Source: G963677085 sp963677085
GTDB lineage: Bacteria > Planctomycetota > Planctomycetia > Pirellulales > Thermoguttaceae
Assembly: GCA_963677085.2 (NCBI GenBank)
Contig: CAXXFH010000004.1
Location: 310,001 to 374,000 of the forward strand
Reading direction: 5' to 3'
Length of the DNA stretch: 64,000 nt
The notes beneath the pieces were generated by a model. That model did no database searches and had not been told where the DNA came from. It was given only the letters and a program-made list of their open reading frames with translations. Made by a program: the position numbers and the translations under genes. Shown here piece after piece: positions 32,120 through 40,999 of this stretch (positions within the stretch are counted from its first letter, which is position 1; the number at the start of each line of letters is the position of its first letter).

Positions 32120-33541
32120 TCAATACAACGTCGCGTTCACCGGCATGGTAAGCCGCTCGGACGAAAGGTTCTTCGCGCCGTTCTCGTTTTTATAGATCCA
32201 AACCGCCGTACCAGGAACGGTGCTGACAACCAGATCGGGACGGCCGTTGCCCGTGACGTCGGCCAAGTGGATCATATAGCGGAGCGTCCCGGCACTGTCC
32301 TTCCCCGCAACATCTTCCGGCAGGGGCGTCTCGAAGCGTGCCCGCTTGTTACCCTTCGCGTCCAGCAGTGCCCGAGTTTGACCACAGTAGATCAAATCTT
32401 CGCTGGTACCAAACCAATCGATCAGCCGGTGCTGTCGGCTTCGCATCGTCGTGTAACGACCTATCAAGTTACCGTTTTCGTCGAGGACGAGCAAGGGTTG
32501 CTTTCCCCACGGCTGGTGGCACACATCGACCACGATTTCCCGGCCCGGCCGCTGCCGGTCGAGTTCGCCGAAGAACACCGACTCGAAGTGCAATCCGGTT
32601 ACGCTCCAATAGACCGTGCCGTCGCCGTCGAGCATATCCATGCGGTTACCGCCGCAGTGGGTTAACAGCAGACGTTTATCGGACGCCCGTTTCCCGTCGC
32701 GAAACAATCGAATCGAGTCGGCGTGGCCGCCGCGGCAGATTGCCTCGGGCAAACGCCAGCGGAGCGAACCGTCGAAGTTTAAAGCCGCGAATCCGGCGAT
32801 AATCTCGTCGCGGCCGTCGCCGTCGAGGTCGATCGGAAACGGCTGATGCGACGTTCGATACCCGCCCGGCTTCTCGACGGTCCAGAGCAACTTTCCATCG
32901 ACATCATACGCCCATATCTGTCCATACCGTGTCTTGACCAACATATCGGTGGCCCGATCGCCGCCCGACAGGTTGCAGAACGTGATACAATCCGAAGCGT
33001 TGGCCGGAATCTCGAACTGGCGCAATTCGCGGCCCGTTGCCCCTTCGAGCACCACGACGCGGCGGTCGCCCGCCAGTACGACTTCGTTGCGCCCGTCGCC
33101 GTCGATGTCGTAGATCTGGCAGGCTACGTCGTGATGAATGGCGTTTCGGGCGTCGGGATTCCCCCATTTCCACAGCACCGAACCGTCGAGCCGTTGCGCG
33201 ACGACGGAGGCCGTGAAGTGGATATCGCGACCCGGCACGCCGTTTTTCGCACTGACGATTTCGGCCGTACCGTCGCCCGTCAAATCGCCGACAACGATCC
33301 AGCCGCCGCAATACTCGGGATCGAGCTTGATGGTCTTCCACGGCTCGATGACTGGCACGCCGTCGTTCGACAGATCGTTGACGTGGAAATCAAACTGCGA
33401 CGGTACGACCTCTGCCAAGTTTTTCGTAGGGAAGTCTGGCTGATCGGCCGCCGCACTTTTTTTCCAGGGGAGGACTCCTGCCGAGCCAATGGCGGACGAA
33501 GCTGCAGCATACTTTAAGAGATGTCGTCGCGTGAGTTTCAT
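32120..33541 (-). CDS. Tat-exported FG-GAP-like propeller protein
   Basis: A 473-residue protein with a twin-arginine signal (KLTRRHLLKYAAASSAIGSA). The body carries repeated calcium-binding loops: DLTGDGTAEIVSA, DIDGDGRNEVVLAGD, DLDGDGRDEIIAGFA and DVTGNGRPDLVVS, as in FG-GAP/VCBS propellers and family 11 rhamnogalacturonan lyases. I cannot identify lyase catalytic residues with confidence, so it is either a polysaccharide lyase or a binding protein. A GGGAGGA site precedes the ATG. It lies 31 bases from the SMP-30 gene and 122 from the dehydratase gene, so it is likely cotranscribed with them. Confidence 0.7.
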   Translation of the reverse strand: MKLTRRHLLKYAAASSAIGSAGVLPWKKSAAADQPDFPTKNLAEVVPSQFDFHVNDLSNDGVPVIEPWKTIKLDPEYCGGWIVVGDLTGDGTAEIVSAKNGVPGRDIHFTASVVAQRLDGSVLWKWGNPDARNAIHHDVACQIYDIDGDGRNEVVLAGDRRVVVLEGATGRELRQFEIPANASDCITFCNLSGGDRATDMLVKTRYGQIWAYDVDGKLLWTVEKPGGYRTSHQPFPIDLDGDGRDEIIAGFAALNFDGSLRWRLPEAICRGGHADSIRLFRDGKRASDKRLLLTHCGGNRMDMLDGDGTVYWSVTGLHFESVFFGELDRQRPGREIVVDVCHQPWGKQPLLVLDENGNLIGRYTTMRSRQHRLIDWFGTSEDLIYCGQTRALLDAKGNKRARFETPLPEDVAGKDSAGTLRYMIHLADVTGNGRPDLVVSTVPGTAVWIYKNENGAKNLSSERLTMPVNATLY

Positions 33542-33572
33542 CGCAGTGTCCTCCCGTCGAGTTCAATTCGGA

Positions 33573-33630
33573 GTGCCACGGGCAGCTTGTATGCCCGTGA
33601 TCGCCACTGGCTGGCAAGCAGCCAGTGGCA
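33573..33630. repeat. Paired palindromes between cluster genes
   Basis: CACGGGCA-GCTTGTA-TGCCCGTG followed by GCCACTGGCTG-GCAA-GCAGCCAGTGGC. Both are strong hairpins of the same dispersed class as 25338-25402 and 30053-30108. Their place inside the leftward cluster suggests an mRNA-processing or partial terminator role. Confidence 0.55.
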
Positions 33631-33663
33631 CCCACCCACCACAATCGGAAGCTTGACGGAACC

Positions 33664-34854
33664 TTAGGTTCCTCCGACCGTCGGATACCAGTCAGGCCGC
33701 CTTGGGTCCTGGTGGAATCGGGCGTAGTAGTCGCCCATCTCTTCGTAATACTTTTCGTATTGGGCCATTTTTTCTTCATCGAGCTCGACGCCAAGCCCCG
33801 GCCCCTCGGGCACCTTGATGGCCCCGTCGACGTATTGGAGTTTCCCGCCGACGATGATGTCGTCCTTGAGAAAATGATAATGCGCATCGCCCGCCATGTT
33901 CATCACCGGAATGGTCGACGCCGTATGCAGCATGGCGGCCAACTCGATGCCGAACTCGGCGCCGGAGTGCATAGCCACGCCCAAGTTGAACGTGCGGCAC
34001 ACGGCGCACAGGTCCTTCACTCCGCGTGGGCCTTCCCAGTAGTGCAGGTCGGTGAGGATGATGTCGATCGAATTCATTCGGATGGCCGGACCCAGGTCGT
34101 CGAACTTGTTGGGATACATGTTCGTGGCTAGCGGAATGCGAATTTGCTCGCGGACTGCTCGCATTCCTTCGAGTCCCCAGGCTGGGTCTTCGAAGTACTG
34201 AAGGTCGTAGTCTTCCAACGCGCGACCGACGCGCACCGCGGTGGCCACCGACCAAGTGCCGTTCGGGTCGATTCGCAGTCCGAACTCTTCACCCAGTCGC
34301 TCGCGGCAGAGCATCAACACCCGGGCTTCTTCCATGGGCGGCAGCACGCCGGCCTTCAGTTTCATGGAGTTCACGCCGAGCGTTTCGTGCAGTTCCACGC
34401 AGAAATCGGCCATATCCTCAGCACACGTGTCGTCGCCGCCACCGGGGCGGTCGTAGCGCCAGAACAAATAGGCGATCATCGGCACGGCATCGCGCACCTT
34501 GCCGCCGAGCAAGGAGCACACGGGCACGCCCGCGGCCTTACCCTGGATGTCGAGACACGCAATCTCGATGGCCCCGTAGAGCCGCGAGTTGGAAAGGTAG
34601 TAGATCGCCCGAAGGACCTTCAACTTGATGGCCTCCAGGTCGAAGGGGTTCATGCCGATCAACCGAGGTTTCAGCCGCAACAGGGCTGCCCGCTGATCGC
34701 CCCCACCCACTTCGCCAAGGCCGACGATTCCCTCGTCGGTGATGATTTCCAACACGGTCCGCATCAAGTAACCAGGGTGAACGCCCGTATTGTGTCGCAA
34801 CATTCCTTCGGTGGGAATCGCTACGGTTCGGGCACGCAGATCAACAATCTTCAT
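33664..34854 (-). CDS. Enolase-superfamily sugar-acid dehydratase
   Basis: A 396-residue enzyme of the mandelate racemase/glucarate dehydratase group. Visible active-site positions: KLK (K165 and K167) as general base, metal ligands D196 (RIDPNGTW), E222 (YFEDP) and N245 (ATNMYPN), and a His at about 296 (AMHSGAEFGIE). Asn as third ligand and the K-x-K motif are typical of glucarate dehydratases. It should convert an aldonate or aldarate to the 2-keto-3-deoxy acid. Neighbouring dehydrogenase and lactonase genes would supply the acid. GGAG precedes the ATG. The exact substrate is undetermined. Confidence 0.82.
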   Translation of the reverse strand: MKIVDLRARTVAIPTEGMLRHNTGVHPGYLMRTVLEIITDEGIVGLGEVGGGDQRAALLRLKPRLIGMNPFDLEAIKLKVLRAIYYLSNSRLYGAIEIACLDIQGKAAGVPVCSLLGGKVRDAVPMIAYLFWRYDRPGGGDDTCAEDMADFCVELHETLGVNSMKLKAGVLPPMEEARVLMLCRERLGEEFGLRIDPNGTWSVATAVRVGRALEDYDLQYFEDPAWGLEGMRAVREQIRIPLATNMYPNKFDDLGPAIRMNSIDIILTDLHYWEGPRGVKDLCAVCRTFNLGVAMHSGAEFGIELAAMLHTASTIPVMNMAGDAHYHFLKDDIIVGGKLQYVDGAIKVPEGPGLGVELDEEKMAQYEKYYEEMGDYYARFHQDPRRPDWYPTVGGT

Positions 34855-35055
34855 CGTAAAAAACTCCGTCAGTTACTTCTTCAACCCGAAAACGGAAGGA
34901 AGCCGCAGATGAACACAGATCACGCAAATGAAGACAACGCTTCAGAAAGATTATCACACCAGATAGTCCGTTCGATGCCAGAACCCTTTTCTGTCTGCGT
35001 TTATCTGTGTCCATCCGCGGCTGCGATCGTCAGAATCGTTTTCAGTTTGAATAAT

Positions 35056-36456
35056 TTATCGCACAACCAGTCTCCGTGGCTGGCCGGCATCGTTTACCTC
35101 GATATCAAATGTCTTTTGACCGTTGGGCGTTTCGACGCTCAGTTGGTATTTTCCCTTGAACCCTCGAAAGTTGAAGCGGCCGCTTTCGTCGGTTTTTCCG
35201 GAAAGCCGCGTTTTCCATTCCTCGTTGATCAAGCGATCGAGAGCCCGATAGGCTGCCTTCGGTTCCATGTCGCCGTTCATCAGGCCACCCATCAAGCGGT
35301 TTTCGTTCTTGTAAGCCGTCTTGTCGCCCAAGTTCCACCAGGTAATTCCCGCCATTTTCGGCACACTGAACCAAAGCCGGTAGTAATTCTCCGTAACCAA
35401 AGCCTGCAACTGCTCACTGTCGTTCCAGTCGGCCGGCATCGGCACGGTGATTTCCGTAATGTACAACGGCAAATCGAACTCGCCAAATGCGTCGTACATC
35501 GCCAACAAATCCTGGGGCTTGTGTGCCTTTCCTACGAGTACCGATTTCAGCGCCCCTTCGGAAAATACGTGGAACTGCAGCCCGATGCCGTCGCATCGGG
35601 CTCCGGTGGCCCTCAGTTCGGTAATTTCCTTGAGGTATTTCGGATATTGCGACTGCGAAGTAAAACGCCCGCCTTCGTTAATCAACAGCACGCTATCCGC
35701 CGGATACACTTTGGCCGCCTTCTGAAAACACTTGGCCAAAAAGTCCTCAGGCACGGGCAACCACTGCTTTGGACTCGCTTGCCGCGACAGTTCCTCGTTC
35801 ACTACGTCCCAGATCGGAATGCTGTCGCCGTAGCGTTCGGCAAGTTGATCGATGTGCTGCTTAACGAGGGCTTCGACTTCGGCAGCGCTTTTGTCGGCAG
35901 TCCAGTCGGGCATGAACATTCGCTTCACGTAAACCATCGGATGGCCTTTGAGCTTCAGCCCGTGTTTCTTGCCAAACTCCACAACGGGGTCCGGCGGAGG
36001 CCGACGCCAGATGGGTTCCGAGTTTTTGTCGAAACGCATCCGGCCGGGCTCCGGTTCGATGGCCCTCCAGTAAAACGGCACCGTGGCAAAGTTGAACAAC
36101 CGAACAAATCCTTCTTCGTATTTTTGGTTGAGTTCCGGCGTCTCCAATTGTCCGAGCACAAAGATGTTGCAGCCGAAGAGAAACTCGTGCGTTTGCTGTT
36201 CGACACAAAGCGTCGCATCGGCCAGCGGTTTGCCCTGGGCGTCAACGATTTCGACCGTCGCGTCGGCCTTGCGGTATCGCTCCGTGTTTTCACGGATCTT
36301 CTCTTGCACTGCCGAGTCGTTCCAGAGCTGCCGATAGGCCTCCACGTCGGGTGCCGCAGCGAGGGTTGTCATTGGCCAGAGTACCAGGGCTACAACGGCG
36401 AGCAACCCCAACAACGTGGACCGCCGCCCCGTGCCAATCCAGGAGACTGTTGCCAT
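35056..36456 (-). CDS. GH10 family endo-xylanase-like enzyme A
   Basis: A 466-residue exported enzyme. It has a signal peptide (STLLGLLAVVALVLWPMTTL), then a small N-terminal beta domain (ATVEIVDAQGKPLADATLCV) joined to FLFGCNIFVLGQ, the GH10 barrel with GLKLKGHPMVYV, acid/base E221 in WDVVNEE, FHVFSEGAL and nucleophile E335 in YITEIT, and a C-terminal beta-sandwich (FNFRGFKGKYQLSVETPNGQ). It hydrolyses beta-1,4-xylan-type chains by the retaining mechanism. It is paralogous to enzyme B encoded next upstream. AAGGAG precedes the ATG. Confidence 0.88.
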   Translation of the reverse strand: MATVSWIGTGRRSTLLGLLAVVALVLWPMTTLAAAPDVEAYRQLWNDSAVQEKIRENTERYRKADATVEIVDAQGKPLADATLCVEQQTHEFLFGCNIFVLGQLETPELNQKYEEGFVRLFNFATVPFYWRAIEPEPGRMRFDKNSEPIWRRPPPDPVVEFGKKHGLKLKGHPMVYVKRMFMPDWTADKSAAEVEALVKQHIDQLAERYGDSIPIWDVVNEELSRQASPKQWLPVPEDFLAKCFQKAAKVYPADSVLLINEGGRFTSQSQYPKYLKEITELRATGARCDGIGLQFHVFSEGALKSVLVGKAHKPQDLLAMYDAFGEFDLPLYITEITVPMPADWNDSEQLQALVTENYYRLWFSVPKMAGITWWNLGDKTAYKNENRLMGGLMNGDMEPKAAYRALDRLINEEWKTRLSGKTDESGRFNFRGFKGKYQLSVETPNGQKTFDIEVNDAGQPRRLVVR

Positions 36457-36514
36457 GATATATTCTCCTTGGGTTCAAATGCTGTTCGAGCAAGTCGAAT
36501 CTTGTGAGAGCGCG

Positions 36515-36660
36515 TGTTCTCCCCTCTCCCTTTTGGGGAGAGGGGGTTTCGCACTGCGGTTTTCCAAGAACAATGCCTTCGCCGCTACAAGCCGCCCTCA
36601 CCCGGCGGCTGCGCCGCCACCCTCTCCCGCTCGGCGGGAGAGGGTACGCTTGTGTGCCAC
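36515..36660. repeat. Repeat family R3 bipartite element, copy 3
   Basis: CCCTCTCCCTTTTGGGGAGA at the left, a spacer containing AAGAACAATGCCTTCGCCGC, then CCTCACCCGGCGGCTGCGCC and CCCTCTCCCGCTCGGCGGGA at the right. The copy at 62640-62790 has the same two hairpins and the same type of spacer in the same order, so this is one bipartite element. It lies between the two GH10 genes. Palindrome GTGCCACTGGCTCCGCCAGT adjoins it at 36652. Confidence 0.65.
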
Positions 36661-36683
36661 TGGCTCCGCCAGTGCCTTCAGCA

Positions 36684-38048
36684 CTACGGCATCGCCAACG
36701 TTTGCGCCGCGGCGCCGTCGGGGCCGACGGTTACCTCAAACTTTTTCGTTTTACCGCCGGCGGCAACTTCGATTTCGTAGGTTCCCTTGAACCCACGGAA
36801 TTTCACATTGCCCTGGGCATCCGATTTCACCGCAAGGTTGGTCTTCCAATCGTGGTTGATCAGTTGATCGAGGGCCTTGTAGGACAGTTTCGGATTGAGG
36901 TTTATGTCGGTCAGGCCGCCACCGGCAACGTTTTCGCCACCGTGAGCCGTGCCGTCGCCAAGATTCCACCACGTGATGCCTGCCATGCTCGGCGCCGCAA
37001 ACCAAAGGCGATAGATATCGTGAACCACGCGGCCTTGAATCTCCGGGCCGTCGTCGCCGGCCGAGCCGATCGTGATTTCCGTGATCCAAAGCGGCAGACC
37101 CAGCTTGGCGAACATTTCATAGGTATCCAGAAGTTTGCCCGGATCGCATCGGTCGCCGCCCAGGAAACCATCGAGCGATTTTCGGTTGAAATAGTGAAAC
37201 TGAAAACCGATGCCCTGGATGCCGACACCGTTTTCGAGCAACTTGGTGCATTGCTGATAGTATCGGTTCTTGTCGTTCGCGGGCCAGTTGAACGTGGTCA
37301 CGTCGTTGATCATCAGCGTGTTTTCCGACCCAAAAACCTTATGTTCCTCCTCGAATGCCCATGGCACGTAGGGCGGGTAATTGCGATCCTCGGCCGAGTA
37401 GAACGGATAGTTTTTGTTGCACACGAGCGATTCGTTCACGCCGTCCCAAATCGGAATATCCTTGGCGTAACGATCGGCGATTTCCTTGAACCGCTTGATG
37501 TAACGCTGCTTGAGTTGGTCGGGGTCTTTCGGCATCCACCCAGGATTGAAGGCATGCCACAGCAATGGATGCCCCTTGAGCGTCAATCCGTGCTTCTTGC
37601 CGAAAGCGACAATACGATCCGGCGGCGGTCGGCGCCAAAAATAAGGACTCCCCTCGGCAAACCGAAGTTTGTCCTCTTCGGGTTCAAGGCCGCTCCAATA
37701 GAACGGGACCGTGGCGAAATTGAAGAGTTTGAGGAAGGCATCTTCGTAGGCCTTGTCCTTTTCCTTCATCTGCCCGAGCACAAAAATGTTGCAGCCGAAG
37801 AGGAACTCGTGCGATTTCTGCTCGATTTTGACCTCAGCGTCGGCAACCGGCTTTCCCGTCGCGTCGACGATCGCGAGCACCGCATCGGCCTTGCGATTCT
37901 TCTCGATGCCGTCGTCGATTCGCTTCTGAACGGCCGGATCGTCCCAGCGTTTCAGATAATTCTCGGGCAAACCGGCATTCGCGGGCCGGCCGCCAACAGC
38001 GACCGCGACCAACAGGCCGGCGACCACTAGACAAGTTCGCACATTCAT
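36684..38048 (-). CDS. GH10 family endo-xylanase-like enzyme B
   Basis: A 454-residue exported enzyme paralogous to enzyme A and with the same plan: signal peptide (TCLVVAGLLVAVAVGGRPAN), N-terminal beta domain (LAIVDATGKPVADAEVKIEQ), HEFLFGCNIFVLGQ, the barrel with LKGHPLLWH, acid/base E206 in WDGVNE, nucleophile E324 in WITEIT, and a C-terminal sandwich (VKFRGFKGTYEIEVAAG). The ATG at 38048 follows AAGGAGAG; the longer frame start at 38126 adds no signal sequence. Roughly half of the residues are shared with A, so the pair arose by tandem duplication. Differences near the active site (NESLVC against NEELSR) may mean different substrates. Confidence 0.88.
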   Translation of the reverse strand: MNVRTCLVVAGLLVAVAVGGRPANAGLPENYLKRWDDPAVQKRIDDGIEKNRKADAVLAIVDATGKPVADAEVKIEQKSHEFLFGCNIFVLGQMKEKDKAYEDAFLKLFNFATVPFYWSGLEPEEDKLRFAEGSPYFWRRPPPDRIVAFGKKHGLTLKGHPLLWHAFNPGWMPKDPDQLKQRYIKRFKEIADRYAKDIPIWDGVNESLVCNKNYPFYSAEDRNYPPYVPWAFEEEHKVFGSENTLMINDVTTFNWPANDKNRYYQQCTKLLENGVGIQGIGFQFHYFNRKSLDGFLGGDRCDPGKLLDTYEMFAKLGLPLWITEITIGSAGDDGPEIQGRVVHDIYRLWFAAPSMAGITWWNLGDGTAHGGENVAGGGLTDINLNPKLSYKALDQLINHDWKTNLAVKSDAQGNVKFRGFKGTYEIEVAAGGKTKKFEVTVGPDGAAAQTLAMP

Positions 38049-38300
38049 GATGCTCTCCTTTAGGGTGAAGGTGTGGGGTAGGACTTGTGAGGTGAGTTTG
38101 TTCGAAGTCGGTGTTTGATATGGCACCCGAACAGCCGAACACCGGCACGACTTCTTTCGTGGTTTCGCCTTTTCGTCTTTTCACAATCCCCTTTTTCACG
38201 GAACTTTTTGTTTTTGATCGCGAAAATGTGAAAGGACGAAAGAACGAAATAGATGTAACCGTTCACGGGTAGCTTAGCCGTTTTTCCCGCTGCATACGCA

Positions 38301-39053
38301 CTACAGGCTCAACCCACCGTCGACGAACAACGAAGCTCCGGTGATGTACCGCGCGGCATCGGAGGCAAGGAACGTGACCAGGTGGGCGACGTCATCGGTA
38401 TCACCGATGAAATGGGCGGGAATCTTGTTGATTACTTTGGCTTCGTACTGCGGATCGGCAAGCACTTCGCGGTTGATGTCAGTACGAATGGCTCCCGGAG
38501 CGACGTTGTTCACCGTGATACCGTAACGGCTGTACTCCAAGGCCAACTCGCGCATCATCAGCACGGTGCCGCTTTTGCTCATCGAGTAGACGGCACAGAA
38601 GCCGGTCGCCGTTAGCTCGTGGACCGACGAGATGTTGATCACCCGCCCCCAACCCTTCTCCTTCATGGGCTCCAATGCGCGTTGTGCACAGAAGAAGGAC
38701 CCTTTGAGGTTGGTGTCCATGATGGCGTCGTAGTCTTCCTCGCGACACTCCCGGGCTGGCCAGCGTTGTTCGATGCCGGCATTATTGACCAGGATATCGA
38801 CCGGTCCCCAGGCAGCTTCGATCTCGTCGAACATGCGCTGGATTTGCTGGTAGTCGCTCACGTCGGCCTGAACCGTCATCGCCCGAGAGCCCAATCCTTC
38901 GATAGTCTTTTGGACCTCGGCCGCCCGGGCCTCGCTCCGGCAGTAGTTGACCACCACATCGACACCCGATCGGGCCAGATCGACCGCAATGGCAGCCCCA
39001 ATCCCCCGACCGGCACCGGTTACCAGAGCGATTCTCTTCTGAGGTACATTCAT
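38301..39053 (-). CDS. SDR family sugar/3-oxoacyl-type dehydrogenase
   Basis: A 250-residue short-chain dehydrogenase. It has the cofactor motif TGAGRGIGAAIA, DILVNNAGIEQRW, the catalytic Ser in INISSVHELTA, and YSMSKSG (Tyr-x-x-x-Lys) with PGAIRTDIN. The residue pattern after beta-2 (NYCRSEARAAEV) suggests NADP preference. First gene of the leftward cluster, divergent from the XylR-type regulator, so probably an aldose 1-dehydrogenase feeding the lactonase and dehydratase, although the sequence alone would equally allow a 3-oxoacyl reductase. AAGGAAG precedes the ATG at 39053. About 250 bases separate it from enzyme B. Confidence 0.8.
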   Translation of the reverse strand: MNVPQKRIALVTGAGRGIGAAIAVDLARSGVDVVVNYCRSEARAAEVQKTIEGLGSRAMTVQADVSDYQQIQRMFDEIEAAWGPVDILVNNAGIEQRWPARECREEDYDAIMDTNLKGSFFCAQRALEPMKEKGWGRVINISSVHELTATGFCAVYSMSKSGTVLMMRELALEYSRYGITVNNVAPGAIRTDINREVLADPQYEAKVINKIPAHFIGDTDDVAHLVTFLASDAARYITGASLFVDGGLSL

Positions 39054-39369
39054 AGTTGTGCTTCCTTTTTGTTTGCTATCATAGCAGTGGTCCAGGACGT
39101 CTGGGAGGCAAAACACCTGTAAAATGCGCCATATTCCCTATACGATGCGACACTTGCTGTAGCCGTGGGAGGGGGACCGTTATTAGAATGGAGTTTACGA
39201 CATGTTTGGAGAATAGCGTACCCTCTTCCGCTCGGCGGGAGAGGAGGAAAGTTTTCAAGACACGCTCTTCGTAACGTCTTATCAAGAACGATCCTTTCGG
39301 GACCGAACCGCCGTAAGCCCAGGCTTCCGTCGAACGTCTTCCGCCTCATTGGCCAATCAAGCGTCCAAA
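39054..39369. promoter_or_regulatory. Divergent promoter region of carbohydrate cluster
   Basis: A 316-base gap between the divergent SDR and XylR-type genes that should hold both promoters and the operator. It contains one R3-type hairpin (CTCTTCCGCTCGGCGGGAGAGG at 39224-39246, with one mismatch). I could not pick out a clear operator or promoter by eye. Confidence 0.45.
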
Positions 39370-40539
39370 ATGAACAACTCACGTCCGCATCGCCGCGTTG
39401 CTTTGCTAATCGAGGCCTCTCGGGTTTACGCGCGGGGCTTGGTCCGCGGGATTGCCCGTTACAATGCGGAGCACGGCGACTGGTCGGTTTATTACACGCC
39501 CCACGATCCCCACGATCCGCCGCCCGCCTGGCTGAAGAACTGGCAGGGCGACGGTATTCTCGTCCGTATGCAAAATCGGGCGTTGGCCGATGCCGTGTTG
39601 GATCTGAACGTACCGGTCGTCGAATTGCGACGCGCCATGCCGCAACTTGACCTGCCCACCATCGGGCCGGACGACCAGGCAGTGGCCGAAATCGCCGTGC
39701 AACACCTGCTCGAACGCGGCCTGGAACATTTCGGCTTCCTCGCCGCGCCAACAGGTTGGCATCCGTCGATGGACGTGCGGGCCGATCACTTTCGCCAACG
39801 GATTGCGGAGACGGGCTTCGAGTGTCATGTATTCCAGTTGAAACGTAAACGCGGCGCGGGCGACAGTTTCGAGGCCCAGCGGGAAGAAATCGTCGACTGG
39901 GTGCAAACGCTACCCAAACCGATTGGGGTAATGACCTGCAACGACGACCAGGGCCTCCAGGTGCTCGACGCCTGTCGCCAGGCCGGTGTTCTGGTACCCG
40001 ACGAAATCGCCGTCGTCGGCGTTGGCAACGACGATTGCCTCTGCAATCTGTCCGTGCCGCCGTTGACAAGTATCGACCTGAATTCTCACCGCATCGGCTA
40101 CGAAGCGGCCGCGTTGTTGGCCCGCATGATGGACGGCGATCCACCGCCAGACGGCCCCATCCTCATCGAGCCCCGGGCGATCATTACGCGGATGTCGACC
40201 GACGTTCTCGCTACCGAAGATCAGAGCGTGGTGCGTGCCGTCCGTTTCATTCGAGAACACGCCTGCGATCGCATCCAGGTGGCCGACGTCCTGCAACACG
40301 TCAAGATGTCGCGGGCAGCCCTGGAACCCCGCGTGAAGAAAGTGCTGGGACGGACCATCTACCAGGAAATCCAGCGGGTGCAGATCGACCGAGTGAAAGA
40401 ATTGCTGCTAGGCACCGATCTGCCCATCAAGCAAATTGCCCATCGCACCGGTTTTCGCTACGTGGAGTACATGATGCGGGTATTCCGCCGCGCCACGGGC
40501 GAAACTGCCAAGAACTACCGGGCAAAGATGAAGGGGTGA
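39370..40539 (+). CDS. XylR-type AraC transcriptional regulator
   Basis: A 389-residue regulator. The N-terminal two-thirds are a periplasmic-binding-protein-like sugar sensor (RRVALLIEASRVYARGLVRG, then LPTIGPDDQAVAEIAVQHLL and GVMTCNDDQGLQVLDACRQ). The C-terminal 100 residues are an AraC DNA-binding domain with two helix-turn-helix motifs (IQVADVLQHVKMSRAALEPR and LPIKQIAHRTGFRYVEYMMR). This is the architecture of the xylose regulator XylR, common in Planctomycetes. It likely switches on the divergent GH10, dehydratase and lactonase cluster when a sugar binds. The ATG at 39370 is preferred to the TTG at 39349. Confidence 0.88.
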   Translation: MNNSRPHRRVALLIEASRVYARGLVRGIARYNAEHGDWSVYYTPHDPHDPPPAWLKNWQGDGILVRMQNRALADAVLDLNVPVVELRRAMPQLDLPTIGPDDQAVAEIAVQHLLERGLEHFGFLAAPTGWHPSMDVRADHFRQRIAETGFECHVFQLKRKRGAGDSFEAQREEIVDWVQTLPKPIGVMTCNDDQGLQVLDACRQAGVLVPDEIAVVGVGNDDCLCNLSVPPLTSIDLNSHRIGYEAAALLARMMDGDPPPDGPILIEPRAIITRMSTDVLATEDQSVVRAVRFIREHACDRIQVADVLQHVKMSRAALEPRVKKVLGRTIYQEIQRVQIDRVKELLLGTDLPIKQIAHRTGFRYVEYMMRVFRRATGETAKNYRAKMKG

Positions 40540-40999
40540 TACCCCCCGCAACAGGGTGCCACACCCACGCTCGCGCGGGCATTCTTGCCGTAGGTTTCGG
40601 CGGCCCCGCCGTGCGTGGCGAGGGCTTCGTATCTCGCCGCCACGAACTCGTTGCAGCAGCAACACCCCAGCCGGAGACGCCCCCCCGCTGTCGAGTGTAG
40701 TACCATCTGCGCCGCCGCAAGGCCCCGCGATCCGCCGTCAACAGATCGACCGCCCGAAACTCGGGGCAGATTCCGGCTGTGGAACGCCTCCGTCGCACTT
40801 CCAACCGTCGACGCCAAACGGATTGTACAGCAAATGCGGCAGATGTTACCGTGTTTTCAAGAACCCGCGCTCCCAAGGTGCTGCTAGGATAGCAGTTACG
40901 AAGCGACGGATTGGCCGAAATAGGTGAAACGGCCCGCTGAAGCCCGTGACTCTTTTCGGCTTTGATGCCGCACGCCATTTTCTTTGGGAGCAACGCGCC
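40540..40999. other. Intergenic region, no gene recognised
   Basis: About 460 bases with a CCCACGCTCGCGCGGGCA palindrome near 40566 after the regulator gene, and a GGGAG ribosome site for the next gene at its end. Short frames on both strands have no recognisable product. Confidence 0.45.

Noticed and set aside
34144..36507. 787-residue open frame on the plus strand
   Set aside because: It lies entirely opposite the GH10 and dehydratase genes, whose catalytic motifs are intact; the plus-strand product has no recognisable features.
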